Assembly: GCA_017961235.1 (NCBI GenBank)
Contig: JAGCXQ010000049.1
Span: 145,605 to 209,604 of the forward strand
Direction of reading: 5' to 3'
From: Clostridiales bacterium
GTDB taxonomy: Bacteria; Bacillota; Clostridia; Saccharofermentanales; Saccharofermentanaceae
Length of the DNA stretch: 64,000 nucleotides
A program made the position numbers and the translations under genes. Below, piece by piece: positions 35,175 through 45,337 of the stretch (position 1 is its first letter; each line of letters starts with the position of its first letter). Below the pieces are notes generated by a model. The model was not told the origin of the DNA. It saw nothing but the letters and a program-made list of their open reading frames with translations, and searched no databases.

Positions 35175-36560
35175 TTAGAACGGGAATTTACCTTTCCCGA
35201 AAGGATTGCCTCCCATTCCAGGGAAGCCTTTGCCCATACCGGGCATCTTTCCAAGGCCCTTCTTGCCTTTGGTCATCTTGCTAAACTTCTTCATCATCTC
35301 GGAAGTCTGCTCATACTGGCGGATCAGCTGGTTGACCTGCTGTACCGTAGTACCGGAACCTGCAGCGATCCTTCTTCGTCTGCTCGCATTCAGAATATTC
35401 GGAACACGGCGTTCCTTCTTCGTCATCGAACGGATGATCGCCATATTGGTATCAATCACTTTATCATCGAGATCTTCTTCTTTGACCTTGCCGGCAGCGC
35501 CGGGGATCATTCCGATAACATCTTTCATGGATCCGAGCTTCTTGATCTGCTCGAACTGGGAAAGAAGATCTTCCATGCTGAATGTATTGCTGAGCATACG
35601 CTCAACGGATTTCGCCGCCTCTTCCTCATCGATGGACTGCTGTGCCTTCTCAATAAGGGAAAGAACGTCACCCATGCCGAGGATACGGTCCGCCATACGG
35701 TCCGGATAGAACTCTTCGATATTCTCGATCTTTTCACCGACGCAGATGTACTTGATCGGCTTTCCTGTCATCTTACGGATAGAGAGAGCCGCACCGCCTC
35801 TGGCGTCACCATCGAGCTTGGTCATGATGAATCCGTCAAGACCGATACGCTCTTCGAAGCTCTGTGCTACAGCAACCGCTTCCTGACCGATCATGGCATC
35901 GACAACGAGCAGTTTCTCATGCGGCTTTACATAATCACCGATCTTGATGAGCTCATCCATGAGTTCTTCATCCACAGTCATACGACCGGCGGTATCGACG
36001 ATCAGCGTATCGCAAAGAAGGTACTTCGCACGCTCGATACCGGCCTTTGCGATCACGATAGGATCCTTTTCTTCCGGCATGATAAAGCTCGGCACATCAA
36101 CTTTCTGTGCCAGCACTTCCAACTGTTTGGCGGCTGCCGGACGGTGTACGTCGAGCGAAAGCAGGAGTGGGCGCTTGCTGTTCTTCTTTAAGATATTCGC
36201 AAGCTTTGCAGCGGTGGTTGTTTTACCTGCACCCTGGAGACCATAGAGCATGATCACGGTAAATCCGGACGGAGATACAGCCAGTTTGCTTGATGTCTGG
36301 CCGAGAAGCTCGATCAGGGACTCATGAACGATCTTTACGATCTGCTGACCAGGAGTCAGGCTCTTCATGACATCCGCGCCTTTACACTTCTCAGACATAT
36401 CCGCGACGAATTCCTTAACAACGGAATAGTTAACATCCGCCTCAAGGAGCGCCATACGGATCTCTTTCATCATTGCTTTGATGTCGGCATCCGTAACACG
36501 GGCACTTCCGCGCATCTTCGCAGTGATCTTCTGAAGTTTTGTCGATAAACTCTCAAACAT
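35175..36560 (-). CDS. ffh: Signal recognition particle protein Ffh
   Basis: A 461-residue SRP54 GTPase that binds signal sequences on nascent chains and docks with FtsY. N domain, G domain with GLQGAGKT (107-114), and a Met-rich M domain ending in a Gly/Met/Phe/Lys tail are all visible. It follows ylxM by six bases. Confidence 0.97.
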   Translation of the reverse strand: MFESLSTKLQKITAKMRGSARVTDADIKAMMKEIRMALLEADVNYSVVKEFVADMSEKCKGADVMKSLTPGQQIVKIVHESLIELLGQTSSKLAVSPSGFTVIMLYGLQGAGKTTTAAKLANILKKNSKRPLLLSLDVHRPAAAKQLEVLAQKVDVPSFIMPEEKDPIVIAKAGIERAKYLLCDTLIVDTAGRMTVDEELMDELIKIGDYVKPHEKLLVVDAMIGQEAVAVAQSFEERIGLDGFIMTKLDGDARGGAALSIRKMTGKPIKYICVGEKIENIEEFYPDRMADRILGMGDVLSLIEKAQQSIDEEEAAKSVERMLSNTFSMEDLLSQFEQIKKLGSMKDVIGMIPGAAGKVKEEDLDDKVIDTNMAIIRSMTKKERRVPNILNASRRRRIAAGSGTTVQQVNQLIRQYEQTSEMMKKFSKMTKGKKGLGKMPGMGKGFPGMGGNPFGKGKFPF

Positions 36561-36566
36561 TATGCT

Positions 36567-36887
36567 TTATAATTCCTCTACCAGAGTCGAAAGCAGTTCT
36601 TTTGCCTTATCCTCATTATGTTCTTCCAATGCTTCAAAAGCACTGGAGATCGTCTTTTTCTGTAATGTGAAGCGTTCTACCAGTTTCAGTTTCTCTTCGT
36701 ATTCGGTAAGAGATGCCACACCGCGGTGGATCGCATCATGTGCCGCCTGCCTCGATATCCCGAGATCTTCAGCGATCTCCGCAAGAGACATATCTTCCTG
36801 GAATCGAAGCTCGAGGATCTCTCTGGTACGTTCCGTCAGCAACTGCCCATAGAAGTCAAGCAATAAGCAAACCTGAACGCTGTCCAT
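36567..36887 (-). CDS. ylxM: SRP-associated helix-turn-helix protein YlxM
   Basis: A 106-residue UPF0122 protein with a sigma-region-4-like helix-turn-helix (LAEIAEDLGISRQAAHDAIHR). In streptococci YlxM modulates SRP assembly. The ATG at 36887 is chosen for GGGAGGGG upstream and its family-like start MDSVQVCLLLDFYG; the frame is open 19 codons further. Confidence 0.92.
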   Translation of the reverse strand: MDSVQVCLLLDFYGQLLTERTREILELRFQEDMSLAEIAEDLGISRQAAHDAIHRGVASLTEYEEKLKLVERFTLQKKTISSAFEALEEHNEDKAKELLSTLVEEL

Positions 36888-36915
36888 AAGAAGCCCCTCC
36901 CTCACACGAGTACAA

Positions 36916-36944
36916 AGAATAACAGACCTCTCCACATCTGTCAA
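36916..36944 (-). promoter_or_regulatory. Promoter of ylxM-ffh
   Basis: TTGACA (36939-36944), 17 bases, TATTCT (36916-36921) on the minus strand: a strong promoter separating this operon from ftsY. Confidence 0.75.
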
Positions 36945-36980
36945 GCTTTTTTACTTGTCAGAAAGAAATTATATAATTAG

Positions 36981-37052
36981 CGAAAAGAAATGTCCCGGAG
37001 ACGAGTTTTGCGTAAGCAAACTGTTTGAGTCTCAAGGGACATATTCTTTTCG
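36981..37052. other. Long hairpin between ftsY and ylxM
   Basis: CGAAAAGAAATGTCCC (36981-36996) pairs with GGGACATATTCTTTTCG (37036-37052) with one bulge; AGAC/GTCT continues the stem, and the tip is GTTTTGC-GTAA-GCAAAC. On the plus strand the loop GTAA would be a GNRA tetraloop. TATAAT (36972-36977) lies just before it on the plus strand. It may end ftsY transcription or be a small RNA. Confidence 0.55.
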
Positions 37053-37068
37053 TTTATATCAATTATTC

Positions 37069-37980
37069 TTACTGAGGTAATAGAGAATCCACAAAGATTT
37101 CGGGGTCGAAATCGACGAGGTCTTCTGCGCTTTCTCCCAGGCCGGCGAGGAAGATCGGGGATTTGGTGGAATGCGCTACTGCGATTGCCACGCCACCCTT
37201 TGCACTGCCGTCGAGTTTTGTAATACCGATACCGGAGAGTTTTACCGCTTTACTGAACACTTCCGCCTGGATGACAGCATTCTGGCCGGTCGTTGCATCG
37301 ATGATCAGAAGCGCCTGTGTATTGGCAGAAGGTGCTTCTCTTTCGATAACGCGGCAGATCTTACTGAGCTCATCCATAAGATTCTGCTTGTTATGAAGTC
37401 TTCCTGCCGTATCGATGATCAGCACGTCCGCTCTTCTTGCGATCGCAGAATGGACCGCATCGTAGCATACAGCCGCCGGATCGGAACCTTCTTCATGGGA
37501 AATAACGTGTGTATCTGTCATATCTCCCCAGGCTGTCAGCTGTTCGATCGCCGCTGCACGGAAAGTATCTGCTGCAGCAAGCATGACTTTCTTTCCCTGA
37601 TTCTTATAACGAAGGCAGAGCTTACCGGCGGTGGTCGTCTTACCAGTGCCGTTTACACCTACCATCAGGATGATATTGAGGTTATTATCTTCGATATCCA
37701 GGGTCTTCTTCTCACCGAGGATATCAAGCATCTTGGCGCGTACGACACGGATAACGGAATCTTTGCTGTCATCACCGGTCTTCTTGATCGAATCACGAAC
37801 CTCGTCCATGATCTCCAGGCTCGCTCCTACGCCACAGTCCGCCTGAACCAGAAGAGCTTCGAGATCATCCAGCATATCTTCATCAAAACGTCCCATGGAA
37901 GCGGAGATCTTCGTGATACCTTCCGCCACGAAGTTTCTTGTCTTTTGAAGACCTCTCTTAAAAATATCAAATAAACCCAT
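37069..37980 (-). CDS. ftsY: Signal recognition particle receptor FtsY
   Basis: A 303-residue SRP-family GTPase at the inner membrane face that receives Ffh-bound ribosomes. GVNGTGKT (108-115), the DTAGR box and TKLDG are visible. It lacks the long acidic N-terminal domain of E. coli FtsY, as usual in Gram-positives. Confidence 0.96.
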   Translation of the reverse strand: MGLFDIFKRGLQKTRNFVAEGITKISASMGRFDEDMLDDLEALLVQADCGVGASLEIMDEVRDSIKKTGDDSKDSVIRVVRAKMLDILGEKKTLDIEDNNLNIILMVGVNGTGKTTTAGKLCLRYKNQGKKVMLAAADTFRAAAIEQLTAWGDMTDTHVISHEEGSDPAAVCYDAVHSAIARRADVLIIDTAGRLHNKQNLMDELSKICRVIEREAPSANTQALLIIDATTGQNAVIQAEVFSKAVKLSGIGITKLDGSAKGGVAIAVAHSTKSPIFLAGLGESAEDLVDFDPEIFVDSLLPQ

Positions 37981-38043
37981 ATGGCTCTCCTTATTTATTC
38001 AGTTATTTCATTATACCATTTACCTGATGCGGCAAGAGCATGC

Positions 38044-41000
38044 TTATGTTTCGCTCAGACGCATCGAAAGGATCTTGGAAATACCTCTCTCCTGCATCGT
38101 TACACCATACATACGGTCACAAGCCTCCATCGTACCCTTTCTATGGGTAACGAGAATAAACTGGGACTTCACGCAGTAACGGCGCACGAAATCGGTAAAA
38201 CGGTTTACGTTCGCATCGTCGAGCGCTGCTTCGACCTCGTCGAGAACACAGAACGGAGACGGACGGAGCTGTAAGATCGCGAACAGAAGTGCGATCGCTG
38301 TAAGGCATCGCTCACCACCTGAAAGAAGAGACAAGCTCTGCAGTTTCTTTCCCGGAGGCTGGGCCTTGATGTCGATACCGCAGTTCAGGACATCCTCCTC
38401 ATTTTCCAGAAGGATCTCTGCCGTACCGCCATTAAACAGATCGGAAAATACCGTTTTAAAGTTCTCGTTGATCTGCGTGAAATGATCCATAAACTGCTGT
38501 TTCATCTCGCGGATGAGGTCTTCGATGACCTTACCGAGATCCGCTTTTGCCTTCTCGATATCATCTCTCTGGGCGCACATAAACTCGTAACGCTCATTGA
38601 TCTTCTGATATTCTTCCACGGCATTAACGTTAACAGCGCCGATCTCTTTGATCTTACCGCGGAGTTCATTGATGCGCTTCTGCATGGCGCTCAGGTTCTC
38701 GATCTCGATCCTGTATTCCGCTGCATTGTCATATGTGAGCTCATGGTTCTCCCAGAGTCTGTTCTTACAGTCATCTACTTCCAGTTCGTATCTTTCGAAC
38801 TTGCTGTCCAGTTTTGCCTGTTCGGTCTGAAGAGAACTCAGTTTCTGCGTTGCCGCAGTGACATTGTCGATAAAGCCTGTAAGACGTCCTTCCAGTTCTT
38901 CTTTCTCCTGGAGGATCGTACGGATCTTCTGCTCAAACTTCTCATCTTCGAGCTTGAGTCCTTCTTTAAAGTTCGCCTGCTCCTCGAAGTCTTTCTTTAT
39001 CTTCTCGACATCGGCTTTCGCCTGTTCGCATTCTTTCTTCAGACGCTCCGAGTCTTCTTTCTTCTTATTCTTTTCATTCTCGAACATGCCGATCTTTTCC
39101 GTGGTCGCCGAGATCGTACCGTTTACGCCCTCGATACGGACACGAAGATCACTGATCTGCGCACGCATTCTTTCAAGATCGAGCTGTTCCTGCTCGACTT
39201 TATCTGTGGAAGAATTGACTTTTTCTTTGAGATCAGCAATCTCGTCTTCTCTTTCTGTGATCACTAGCTTCGCTTCTTCGAGATCTTTGGAAGAAGAAAG
39301 TTTCGCTGCGGAGATCGTCTCCAGTTCTTTTTCCACCGAAGAAATACGTTCCAGTGCTTTTTTATAGTCATCATCGGCTGTTTTCAAAGCACTTTCCGCA
39401 CGTATCTGATCGAGGGAACCCTTCTGGAGTTTCTCCTCCATCGCCATCTGTTCACGGGCCACATCTTTGATCTGGATCTGAAAGTCCTGTCTCTGTGCCT
39501 CGATCTTCGCGATCTCACGGTTAACGGAGACTTTCTTCTTTCTCATTTCCTCGAGTTCTCTGGCACGGCCGAGAAGATTCGCCGCCTTCTTGTTGATACT
39601 ACCACCGGTCAGCGAACCGCCCGGATTTACAACATCACCGGAAAGGGAAACGACTCGGTACATATATCTAGCCGCTTTTGCCATCGCAATACCGTTATCC
39701 AGCTCATCGACAACAACGATGCGCCCGAGAAGGTTATCGATAATATCACGGAGTTCCGGACGAGTATCCACGAGCTCCGAAGCAAGTCCGATATAGCCGC
39801 GGGAACGCTTCGCGTCACGAAGGAAATTCTCCTCAAGAAGTCTCGGACGGATGGAGTCGATCGGAAGGAACGTGACACGTCCCAGATGATTCTGTTTCAG
39901 GTGATCGATAAGATCCGATGCATCTCTGTCATTCTGGGTAACGACATTATGCACAGCATTTCCGAGCGCGATCTCGATGGCAGTTTCATATTCCTGGTCC
40001 ACTTTTACGAGTTCACCGAGGATACCGATCACTTTGGAAGAAAGTCTAGGATCCTTATCCGTGCTGGAAAGAAGGCGTCTTACAGATTCCTGATATCCTT
40101 CACGGTTTTTCTCAAGGTTCTCAAGTGTCTTGATACTGAATTCAATATTCGAAAGAAGTCGCTGCTTGGCTTCGCCATCCGCTGCCATCTCATCATCTTT
40201 CTTTCTCATCTCCGCCAGTTCGATCTGCTTGTCCGAAACAGCGGATGCAAGCTCAGCTGTCTCACTAAGAACACGCTTAAGATCAGCATCGAGCTGTGTT
40301 CTTCGCTCCAGCGCCTCATCACGCTCCTGGAGCATAAGCATACGGTCTTCAGAAAGAGATTTGATTCTTGCTTCTTTGACCATCATATCTCCAGAAAGAT
40401 TGGAAACCATTTCACGGGTCTCAAAGAGTTCCTCGGTAAGCACATCGATCTTACGGCGGAGCTCCGTCTGTTTGGCCTGATTTCCGGCCATTTTATCCAT
40501 CAATGCCTTGTGTGACTCTTCGACGGCAGTAAGCTCATTGGAAAGATTCTCTTTCTCCTGCTTCATTTTGCCGATCTGCTCATTGGCCTCGGCAATATCA
40601 TTATCGAGTCGCTCGATCTCCTGCGCCTGTTCATCATCCGAGCCTTCCGCGGATTTGATGCGGAGAAGCAGCTGGTCATGGCGCTCTTTGAGAAGGAGCA
40701 TCTGGCTGTTGATCTCATGGATCTGCTCGGTGATATCCGATCTTTCCTGTCTGGTATTCTCTATTTCTTCTTCGAGCTGGGCGGATCTTTCCGTCAGTTC
40801 GCGGTTTTCCGAACGGATCTTGAGAACGAGATTCTCCTGTTCCTCGATCGCTTTTTTCAGAGAAGCACGCTCTTCCGCACTGCCATCGAGAAACACCTTG
40901 TTGCGATCGATCATATGCAGGATAACGGCAATATCATCCTTTTTCCATTCATCATAGTACTGATGATACTTCTTCGCCTTTTCCGCCTGTTCGGAAAGCG

Positions 41001-41610
41001 GTCCGATCTGATTATTCAATTCCTCGAGGATATCATTGATACGGACGAGATTCTGCTCTGCGGAGTTCAGTTTCCGCTCTGCTTCTTCTTTTCTCGTCTT
41101 GAATTTAACGATACCGGATGCCTCTTCCAGTACTTTTCTACGGTCTTCGGACTTCGTGGAAAGGATATCATCGACTCGGCCCTGACCGATGATCGAATAA
41201 CCGTCTTTACCAAGACCGGTATCCATAAACAGCTGAAGAATGTCCTTCATTCTGCAGTTGACATGGTTGATCTGATACTCACTCTCACCGCTTCTATAAA
41301 GTCTTCTGGTGATCTGGACCTCGTAAAACTCGATCGGAAGGATCCTGTCCGAGTTATCTATCGTCATGGAGACTTCCGCGAAGTTCATCGCCCGGCGGCT
41401 CTGCGTACCATTGAAGATAACATCTTCCATCTTCGATCCACGAAGCGTCTTTACGCTCTGCTCACCAAGGACCCAGCGGATCGCATCGGTAACATTACTC
41501 TTACCGCTGCCGTTTGGGCCGACGATGGCCGTCATTCCCTTGTCAAACTCGATCAGAGTGTACTCAGGGAACGATTTAAATCCTTGGATTTCAAGCTTTT
41601 TCAGATGCAT
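38044..41610 (-). CDS. smc: Chromosome partition protein SMC
   Basis: A 1188-residue ATPase that compacts and segregates the chromosome with ScpA and ScpB. Walker A GPNGSGKS (31-38), two long coiled coils, a hinge near 500-670 and the C-terminal signature LLSGGERC with CVLDEVEAALDD are all in place. Full length. It lies between rnc and ftsY in the standard Firmicutes order. Confidence 0.97.
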   Translation of the reverse strand: MHLKKLEIQGFKSFPEYTLIEFDKGMTAIVGPNGSGKSNVTDAIRWVLGEQSVKTLRGSKMEDVIFNGTQSRRAMNFAEVSMTIDNSDRILPIEFYEVQITRRLYRSGESEYQINHVNCRMKDILQLFMDTGLGKDGYSIIGQGRVDDILSTKSEDRRKVLEEASGIVKFKTRKEEAERKLNSAEQNLVRINDILEELNNQIGPLSEQAEKAKKYHQYYDEWKKDDIAVILHMIDRNKVFLDGSAEERASLKKAIEEQENLVLKIRSENRELTERSAQLEEEIENTRQERSDITEQIHEINSQMLLLKERHDQLLLRIKSAEGSDDEQAQEIERLDNDIAEANEQIGKMKQEKENLSNELTAVEESHKALMDKMAGNQAKQTELRRKIDVLTEELFETREMVSNLSGDMMVKEARIKSLSEDRMLMLQERDEALERRTQLDADLKRVLSETAELASAVSDKQIELAEMRKKDDEMAADGEAKQRLLSNIEFSIKTLENLEKNREGYQESVRRLLSSTDKDPRLSSKVIGILGELVKVDQEYETAIEIALGNAVHNVVTQNDRDASDLIDHLKQNHLGRVTFLPIDSIRPRLLEENFLRDAKRSRGYIGLASELVDTRPELRDIIDNLLGRIVVVDELDNGIAMAKAARYMYRVVSLSGDVVNPGGSLTGGSINKKAANLLGRARELEEMRKKKVSVNREIAKIEAQRQDFQIQIKDVAREQMAMEEKLQKGSLDQIRAESALKTADDDYKKALERISSVEKELETISAAKLSSSKDLEEAKLVITEREDEIADLKEKVNSSTDKVEQEQLDLERMRAQISDLRVRIEGVNGTISATTEKIGMFENEKNKKKEDSERLKKECEQAKADVEKIKKDFEEQANFKEGLKLEDEKFEQKIRTILQEKEELEGRLTGFIDNVTAATQKLSSLQTEQAKLDSKFERYELEVDDCKNRLWENHELTYDNAAEYRIEIENLSAMQKRINELRGKIKEIGAVNVNAVEEYQKINERYEFMCAQRDDIEKAKADLGKVIEDLIREMKQQFMDHFTQINENFKTVFSDLFNGGTAEILLENEEDVLNCGIDIKAQPPGKKLQSLSLLSGGERCLTAIALLFAILQLRPSPFCVLDEVEAALDDANVNRFTDFVRRYCVKSQFILVTHRKGTMEACDRMYGVTMQERGISKILSMRLSET

Positions 41611-41675
41611 GGATCGTCTCGTTTCGTTTAATTAGAGGTATATTATAACACAACAGAAGGATCTTCGAGCAAATG

Positions 41676-42383
41676 TCACTGTTTCCAGATATCAAGCGCA
41701 AGCCTCGATGCTTCCTGCTCCGCCTGTTTCTTGCTTCTGCCTTCTGCACGGACGATCTCCTGACCGTCAATAAGTACAGCAACTTCGAATATACGGTCAT
41801 GGACCGGTCCGTCTTCCCTTACCACTTGGAAAAGCACTTGATGGCTTTCATGCTTCGTCTGTGCTTTTTCCAGAAGACGGCTCTTATAGTCAAATATCAG
41901 CTCACCGCTGAGCGCCTGCGAAATATAGGGAGACAGGCAGGAAAGAACGACTTTCTTCGCCGCTTCAAAGCCGCCATCCAGGTAGATCGCCGCGAAAAGG
42001 GATTCCATCGTATCCGCAAGAGTAGAGATCTTCTGACGTCCGCCGGTACCTTCTTCCCCTTTTCCGAGAAACAGAAGCGAGCCGACATCCAGTTTCTCCG
42101 CTTCTTTTGCAAGCGTCTTCTCACATACAACAAGCGCCCTGGTTTTCGAGAGTTTCCCCTCATCCCAGTCGGATTTCTGCTTATACATCTCTTCGCCGAC
42201 GATAAAGTCGAGGATCGCATCGCCCAGGAACTCCAGACGCTGGTTCGATACAGATCCGGTCTTTCTATGTTCATAGGCGTAAGTGGAGTGGGTAAGCGCC
42301 AAAAGTAGGAACTCCTTATCCTTAAAGGAATAAGAGATCTTCTGCTCAAGCTTTTCGTGTTCAGATGAATAAACTCTTTCCAT
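41676..42383 (-). CDS. rnc: Ribonuclease III
   Basis: A 235-residue double-strand RNA endonuclease processing rRNA and structured mRNAs. The catalytic signature NQRLEFLGDAILD (47-59) and a C-terminal double-stranded-RNA-binding domain are present. Its presence is relevant to the long hairpins near ftsY and pnp, which are plausible substrates. Confidence 0.96.
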   Translation of the reverse strand: MERVYSSEHEKLEQKISYSFKDKEFLLLALTHSTYAYEHRKTGSVSNQRLEFLGDAILDFIVGEEMYKQKSDWDEGKLSKTRALVVCEKTLAKEAEKLDVGSLLFLGKGEEGTGGRQKISTLADTMESLFAAIYLDGGFEAAKKVVLSCLSPYISQALSGELIFDYKSRLLEKAQTKHESHQVLFQVVREDGPVHDRIFEVAVLIDGQEIVRAEGRSKKQAEQEASRLALDIWKQ

Positions 42384-42426
42384 ACCACATTCCCACCCGT
42401 TAATGATAACAGTATAACAAAATAAG

Positions 42427-42460
42427 AAAGGACTGTCTCATAAAATGAAACAGTCCTCTT
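42427..42460 (-). terminator. acpP terminator
   Basis: AGGACTGT (42429-42436) pairs with ACAGTCCT (42450-42457), and TTTCTTATTT follows on the minus strand. Confidence 0.65.
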
Positions 42461-42481
42461 TGCTTTTACAAGTAAGATCGA

Positions 42482-42721
42482 TTACATCTTGCTCTTGATG
42501 AACTCTACAGCATCACCAACAGTCTTGATGCGCTCAGCTTCCTCGTCCGGAATAGAAATGTTGAATTCCTGCTCCATAGCCATAACGAGTTCTACCATAT
42601 CGAGAGAATCTGCATTCAGATCATCAACGAAAAGGGAATCCATCTGTACGCTATCTTCGGAAATATTGAGCTGATCTACAAGAATAGACTTTACGCTTTC
42701 AAATACATTATCAGATGACAT
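42482..42721 (-). CDS. acpP: Acyl carrier protein
   Basis: A 79-residue acidic carrier of fatty-acid intermediates. The phosphopantetheine serine is S39 in ADSLDMVE. Located before rnc-smc as in Bacillus, but with its own promoter and terminator; no fab genes are adjacent. Confidence 0.96.
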   Translation of the reverse strand: MSSDNVFESVKSILVDQLNISEDSVQMDSLFVDDLNADSLDMVELVMAMEQEFNISIPDEEAERIKTVGDAVEFIKSKM

Positions 42722-42766
42722 ATTAAAATCCTCCTGTCAAAACGTCATACGCAATCTTCATATATG

Positions 42767-42795
42767 TTTTTATCCGAAGAATAATGAATTGTCAA
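42767..42795 (-). promoter_or_regulatory. acpP promoter
   Basis: TTGACA (42790-42795), 17 bases, TAAAAA (42767-42772) on the minus strand. Confidence 0.6.
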
Positions 42796-42840
42796 TATGT
42801 AAAACACATAAAAAACGTAAATATTTTGAAAATCAAACCA

Positions 42841-43470
42841 TTATTTATCTTCTTTGAAATAATCCAGATTTTTTAAGATGTAATCCATGCCCGAAATAAT
42901 GGTCATAATGACGCAGATGATAAGCAGGATATTCCCCACCAGCTGGACGTTATCCGTGATATCGGACAGTGCCCAGGAATCATTTGCTGCATGGAAGATC
43001 TTAATGAGGATCGTCTCAAACATCAGGTACGAGATCGCGATCATCTGAGTGACCGTCTTGATCTTTCCGATCATCTTAGCGGCCATGACTACGCCCTTCG
43101 AACTTGCAAGCATACGCATACCTGTAACCGCAAATTCACGAAGAACGATGATGCAGACCCATACGGAAGAGATACGATTCAGATCGACAAATGCGATCAG
43201 AACGGAGATGACCAGCATCTTATCGGCAAGGGAATCCAGAAATTTGCCGAGATTGGTGATCAGGTTATATTTTCTGGCGATCTTTCCATCAAGAAGATCG
43301 GTGAAGGATGCTATCACAAAAAGAATAGCAGCGACGATCATACCATTTTCACAGATAAAGTTGTTCCAGCCTTCCGGCGCAAAAGAACCGATATGGATCG
43401 GAAGCATAAAAAGAATAATAAACGGAACAAGGATGATCCTTGTAAGGGACAATTTATTGGGCAGATTCAT
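42841..43470 (-). CDS. pgsA: CDP-diacylglycerol-glycerol-3-phosphate phosphatidyltransferase
   Basis: A 209-residue membrane enzyme making phosphatidylglycerol phosphate. The CDP-alcohol transferase motif is complete: D58, D61-G62, A65-R66, G75, D79 and D83. Several transmembrane helices. Its start overlaps the rimO end by 17 bases. Confidence 0.95.
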   Translation of the reverse strand: MNLPNKLSLTRIILVPFIILFMLPIHIGSFAPEGWNNFICENGMIVAAILFVIASFTDLLDGKIARKYNLITNLGKFLDSLADKMLVISVLIAFVDLNRISSVWVCIIVLREFAVTGMRMLASSKGVVMAAKMIGKIKTVTQMIAISYLMFETILIKIFHAANDSWALSDITDNVQLVGNILLIICVIMTIISGMDYILKNLDYFKEDK

Positions 43471-44815
43471 CTTCAGTAACTCCTGTCAGATCATAAGGCG
43501 TACATTCCAGTATCTTCACTGATACTGTGTCTCCGCTTTCCAGCGGCCGGTTCGTAGAAGCCACATAGATCAAAGGATCTACTTCAGGTGCTTCTCCGTA
43601 GGAACGCCCCAAGTAGAATATACCATCTTGAGATGCAGAATCAATAGTCACTTTAACTATTTTTCCTACTCGCGCCTGATTATACGCCAGCGAGATCTGC
43701 TGCTGAAGCTCCATTACTTTTTCATATCTGCGCTTGGAAACATCCTTTCGGACACGCGGATGCATATTATATCCGAGCGTATTCTCTTCCGGAGAATAAA
43801 TAAAGCATCCGAGGCACTGGAAACGCCAGATCTTCAGGTTCTTAAGAAGATTTTCAAAGTTCTCCTTCTTCTCTCCCGGAAAACCGACCATTACCGTAGA
43901 GCGGATCACGATGTCCGGCATCGCGGCACGAAGCTTATTCAACGTCTTCGTGATCGAAGCAACGGTATCTCTTCTTCTCATCTTTTTTAAGACTTCGTCA
44001 TCTCCGTGCTGAACCGGGATATCCAGATAATGATAGACCTTCGGATTAGAAGCCATCTCGGAGATCAGGGCATCATCGATGCCATCGATATATGCATACA
44101 TAATACGGATAGAGCCGATCCCTTTGATTTTACTCAGCTTATTCAGAAGTTCCGGCAGGCAGCGCTTCCCATAGAGATCTTTTCCATACCCTGTTGTATC
44201 CTGTGCAGCAAGAATTATCTCGGAATGTCCATGAGATGCCAGGATCTTCGCTTCTTCCAGAATATCCTCCATCGGACGGGAGATATATTTACCGCGTATT
44301 CTCGGAATAGCACAGAAAGCACAGCCATTTGAGCATCCTTCTGCGATCTTAAGCCATGCATAGGACTTCGTGGAAACTTCACGTTCTATACGCATATGCT
44401 TGAGACTTCCCGGTTTTCCGATATAGTCATTCCAATCAAATTCGTCTTTCTGAAACAATTTGTCGAGAACTTCAGAAACATCCTGATAGTGGGATGTTCC
44501 CATAACGGCATCGACTTCCGGCAGGCTCTTACGGATCTCCTCGGGATATCTCTGCGCAAGGCAGCCGGCAGCTATGATATACTTCAGTTTCTTTCGCGGA
44601 CCTTTAAGATGAGCGACATCAAGGATCGTATCGATCGCTTCTTTTTTCGCACTTTCAATAAAACCACATGTATTGATGATCACAGCCTCAGCCTGAGAAA
44701 GATCATCGACCATTTCATATCCATCGTTTTTCAGGATGGACGTCATACACTCCGCATCAACTAAATTCTTGGAGCATCCGAGAGTGATCATGGAGACCTT
44801 GTGTTTGATATTCAT
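43454..44815 (-). CDS. rimO: Ribosomal protein S12 methylthiotransferase RimO
   Basis: A 453-residue radical SAM enzyme modifying an aspartate of S12. It has the N-terminal cluster cysteines C14, C50 and C85, the radical SAM motif C161/C165/C168, and a C-terminal TRAM domain. Full length. It is part of the recA-recX-rimO-pgsA run. Confidence 0.95.
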   Translation of the reverse strand: MNIKHKVSMITLGCSKNLVDAECMTSILKNDGYEMVDDLSQAEAVIINTCGFIESAKKEAIDTILDVAHLKGPRKKLKYIIAAGCLAQRYPEEIRKSLPEVDAVMGTSHYQDVSEVLDKLFQKDEFDWNDYIGKPGSLKHMRIEREVSTKSYAWLKIAEGCSNGCAFCAIPRIRGKYISRPMEDILEEAKILASHGHSEIILAAQDTTGYGKDLYGKRCLPELLNKLSKIKGIGSIRIMYAYIDGIDDALISEMASNPKVYHYLDIPVQHGDDEVLKKMRRRDTVASITKTLNKLRAAMPDIVIRSTVMVGFPGEKKENFENLLKNLKIWRFQCLGCFIYSPEENTLGYNMHPRVRKDVSKRRYEKVMELQQQISLAYNQARVGKIVKVTIDSASQDGIFYLGRSYGEAPEVDPLIYVASTNRPLESGDTVSVKILECTPYDLTGVTEDESAQ

Positions 44816-44846
44816 ACCTACCAGTCCAATCTTATTAAACTAAAGG

Positions 44847-45332
44847 TTATTCTACATCATCCACGATTTTTCGGAAAGATGCCAGCGCAAGCGAGGAGGA
44901 GTATCCTCTGCTTTCAAGGTATCTTACAGCCTTCACTAATTCCTTCTTAGCAGTTTTCGGATCGGAAGAAAAGCTTTCCGGCGGATAACGGTCAGAGATC
45001 ACTTCCATAATAGTATTCTCATCTGCATACTCATCTCTGGAAAGAACTTCATGGATCACCGAATCCGGGATACCGGACGCTTCCAGACGAGCACGAAGTT
45101 TCGCTCTTCCTTCGCTGTTCCGGCCGGAACGGTTGCGAAGAACTTTTACAGCATACCGCATATCATCGATATACTTATCCTCGATCAGCTGCGCGATCAC
45201 TTCTTCGATCACATCCGCATCATATCCTTTATCGGACAAAAACTCACGGATCTTTCCCGAAGAAGAAACGGCGATCCCGATATGGGCGATCGCCTTATTT
45301 CTTGCTTCACTATATTGTAAATCCTGCGTCAT
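44847..45332 (-). CDS. recX: Regulatory protein RecX
   Basis: A 161-residue helical-repeat protein that limits RecA filament growth. The pattern YLESRGYSSSLALASF near the C-terminus and DDMRYAVKVLRNRS near 55 fit the family. It begins five bases after recA, the usual coupling. Confidence 0.88.
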   Translation of the reverse strand: MTQDLQYSEARNKAIAHIGIAVSSSGKIREFLSDKGYDADVIEEVIAQLIEDKYIDDMRYAVKVLRNRSGRNSEGRAKLRARLEASGIPDSVIHEVLSRDEYADENTIMEVISDRYPPESFSSDPKTAKKELVKAVRYLESRGYSSSLALASFRKIVDDVE

Positions 45333-45337
45333 AAGGA

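Noticed and set aside
36955..36977. TTGTCA and TATAAT on the plus strand as a full promoter
   Set aside because: Only 11 bases apart; at most the TATAAT works with a poor TTTACT -35.
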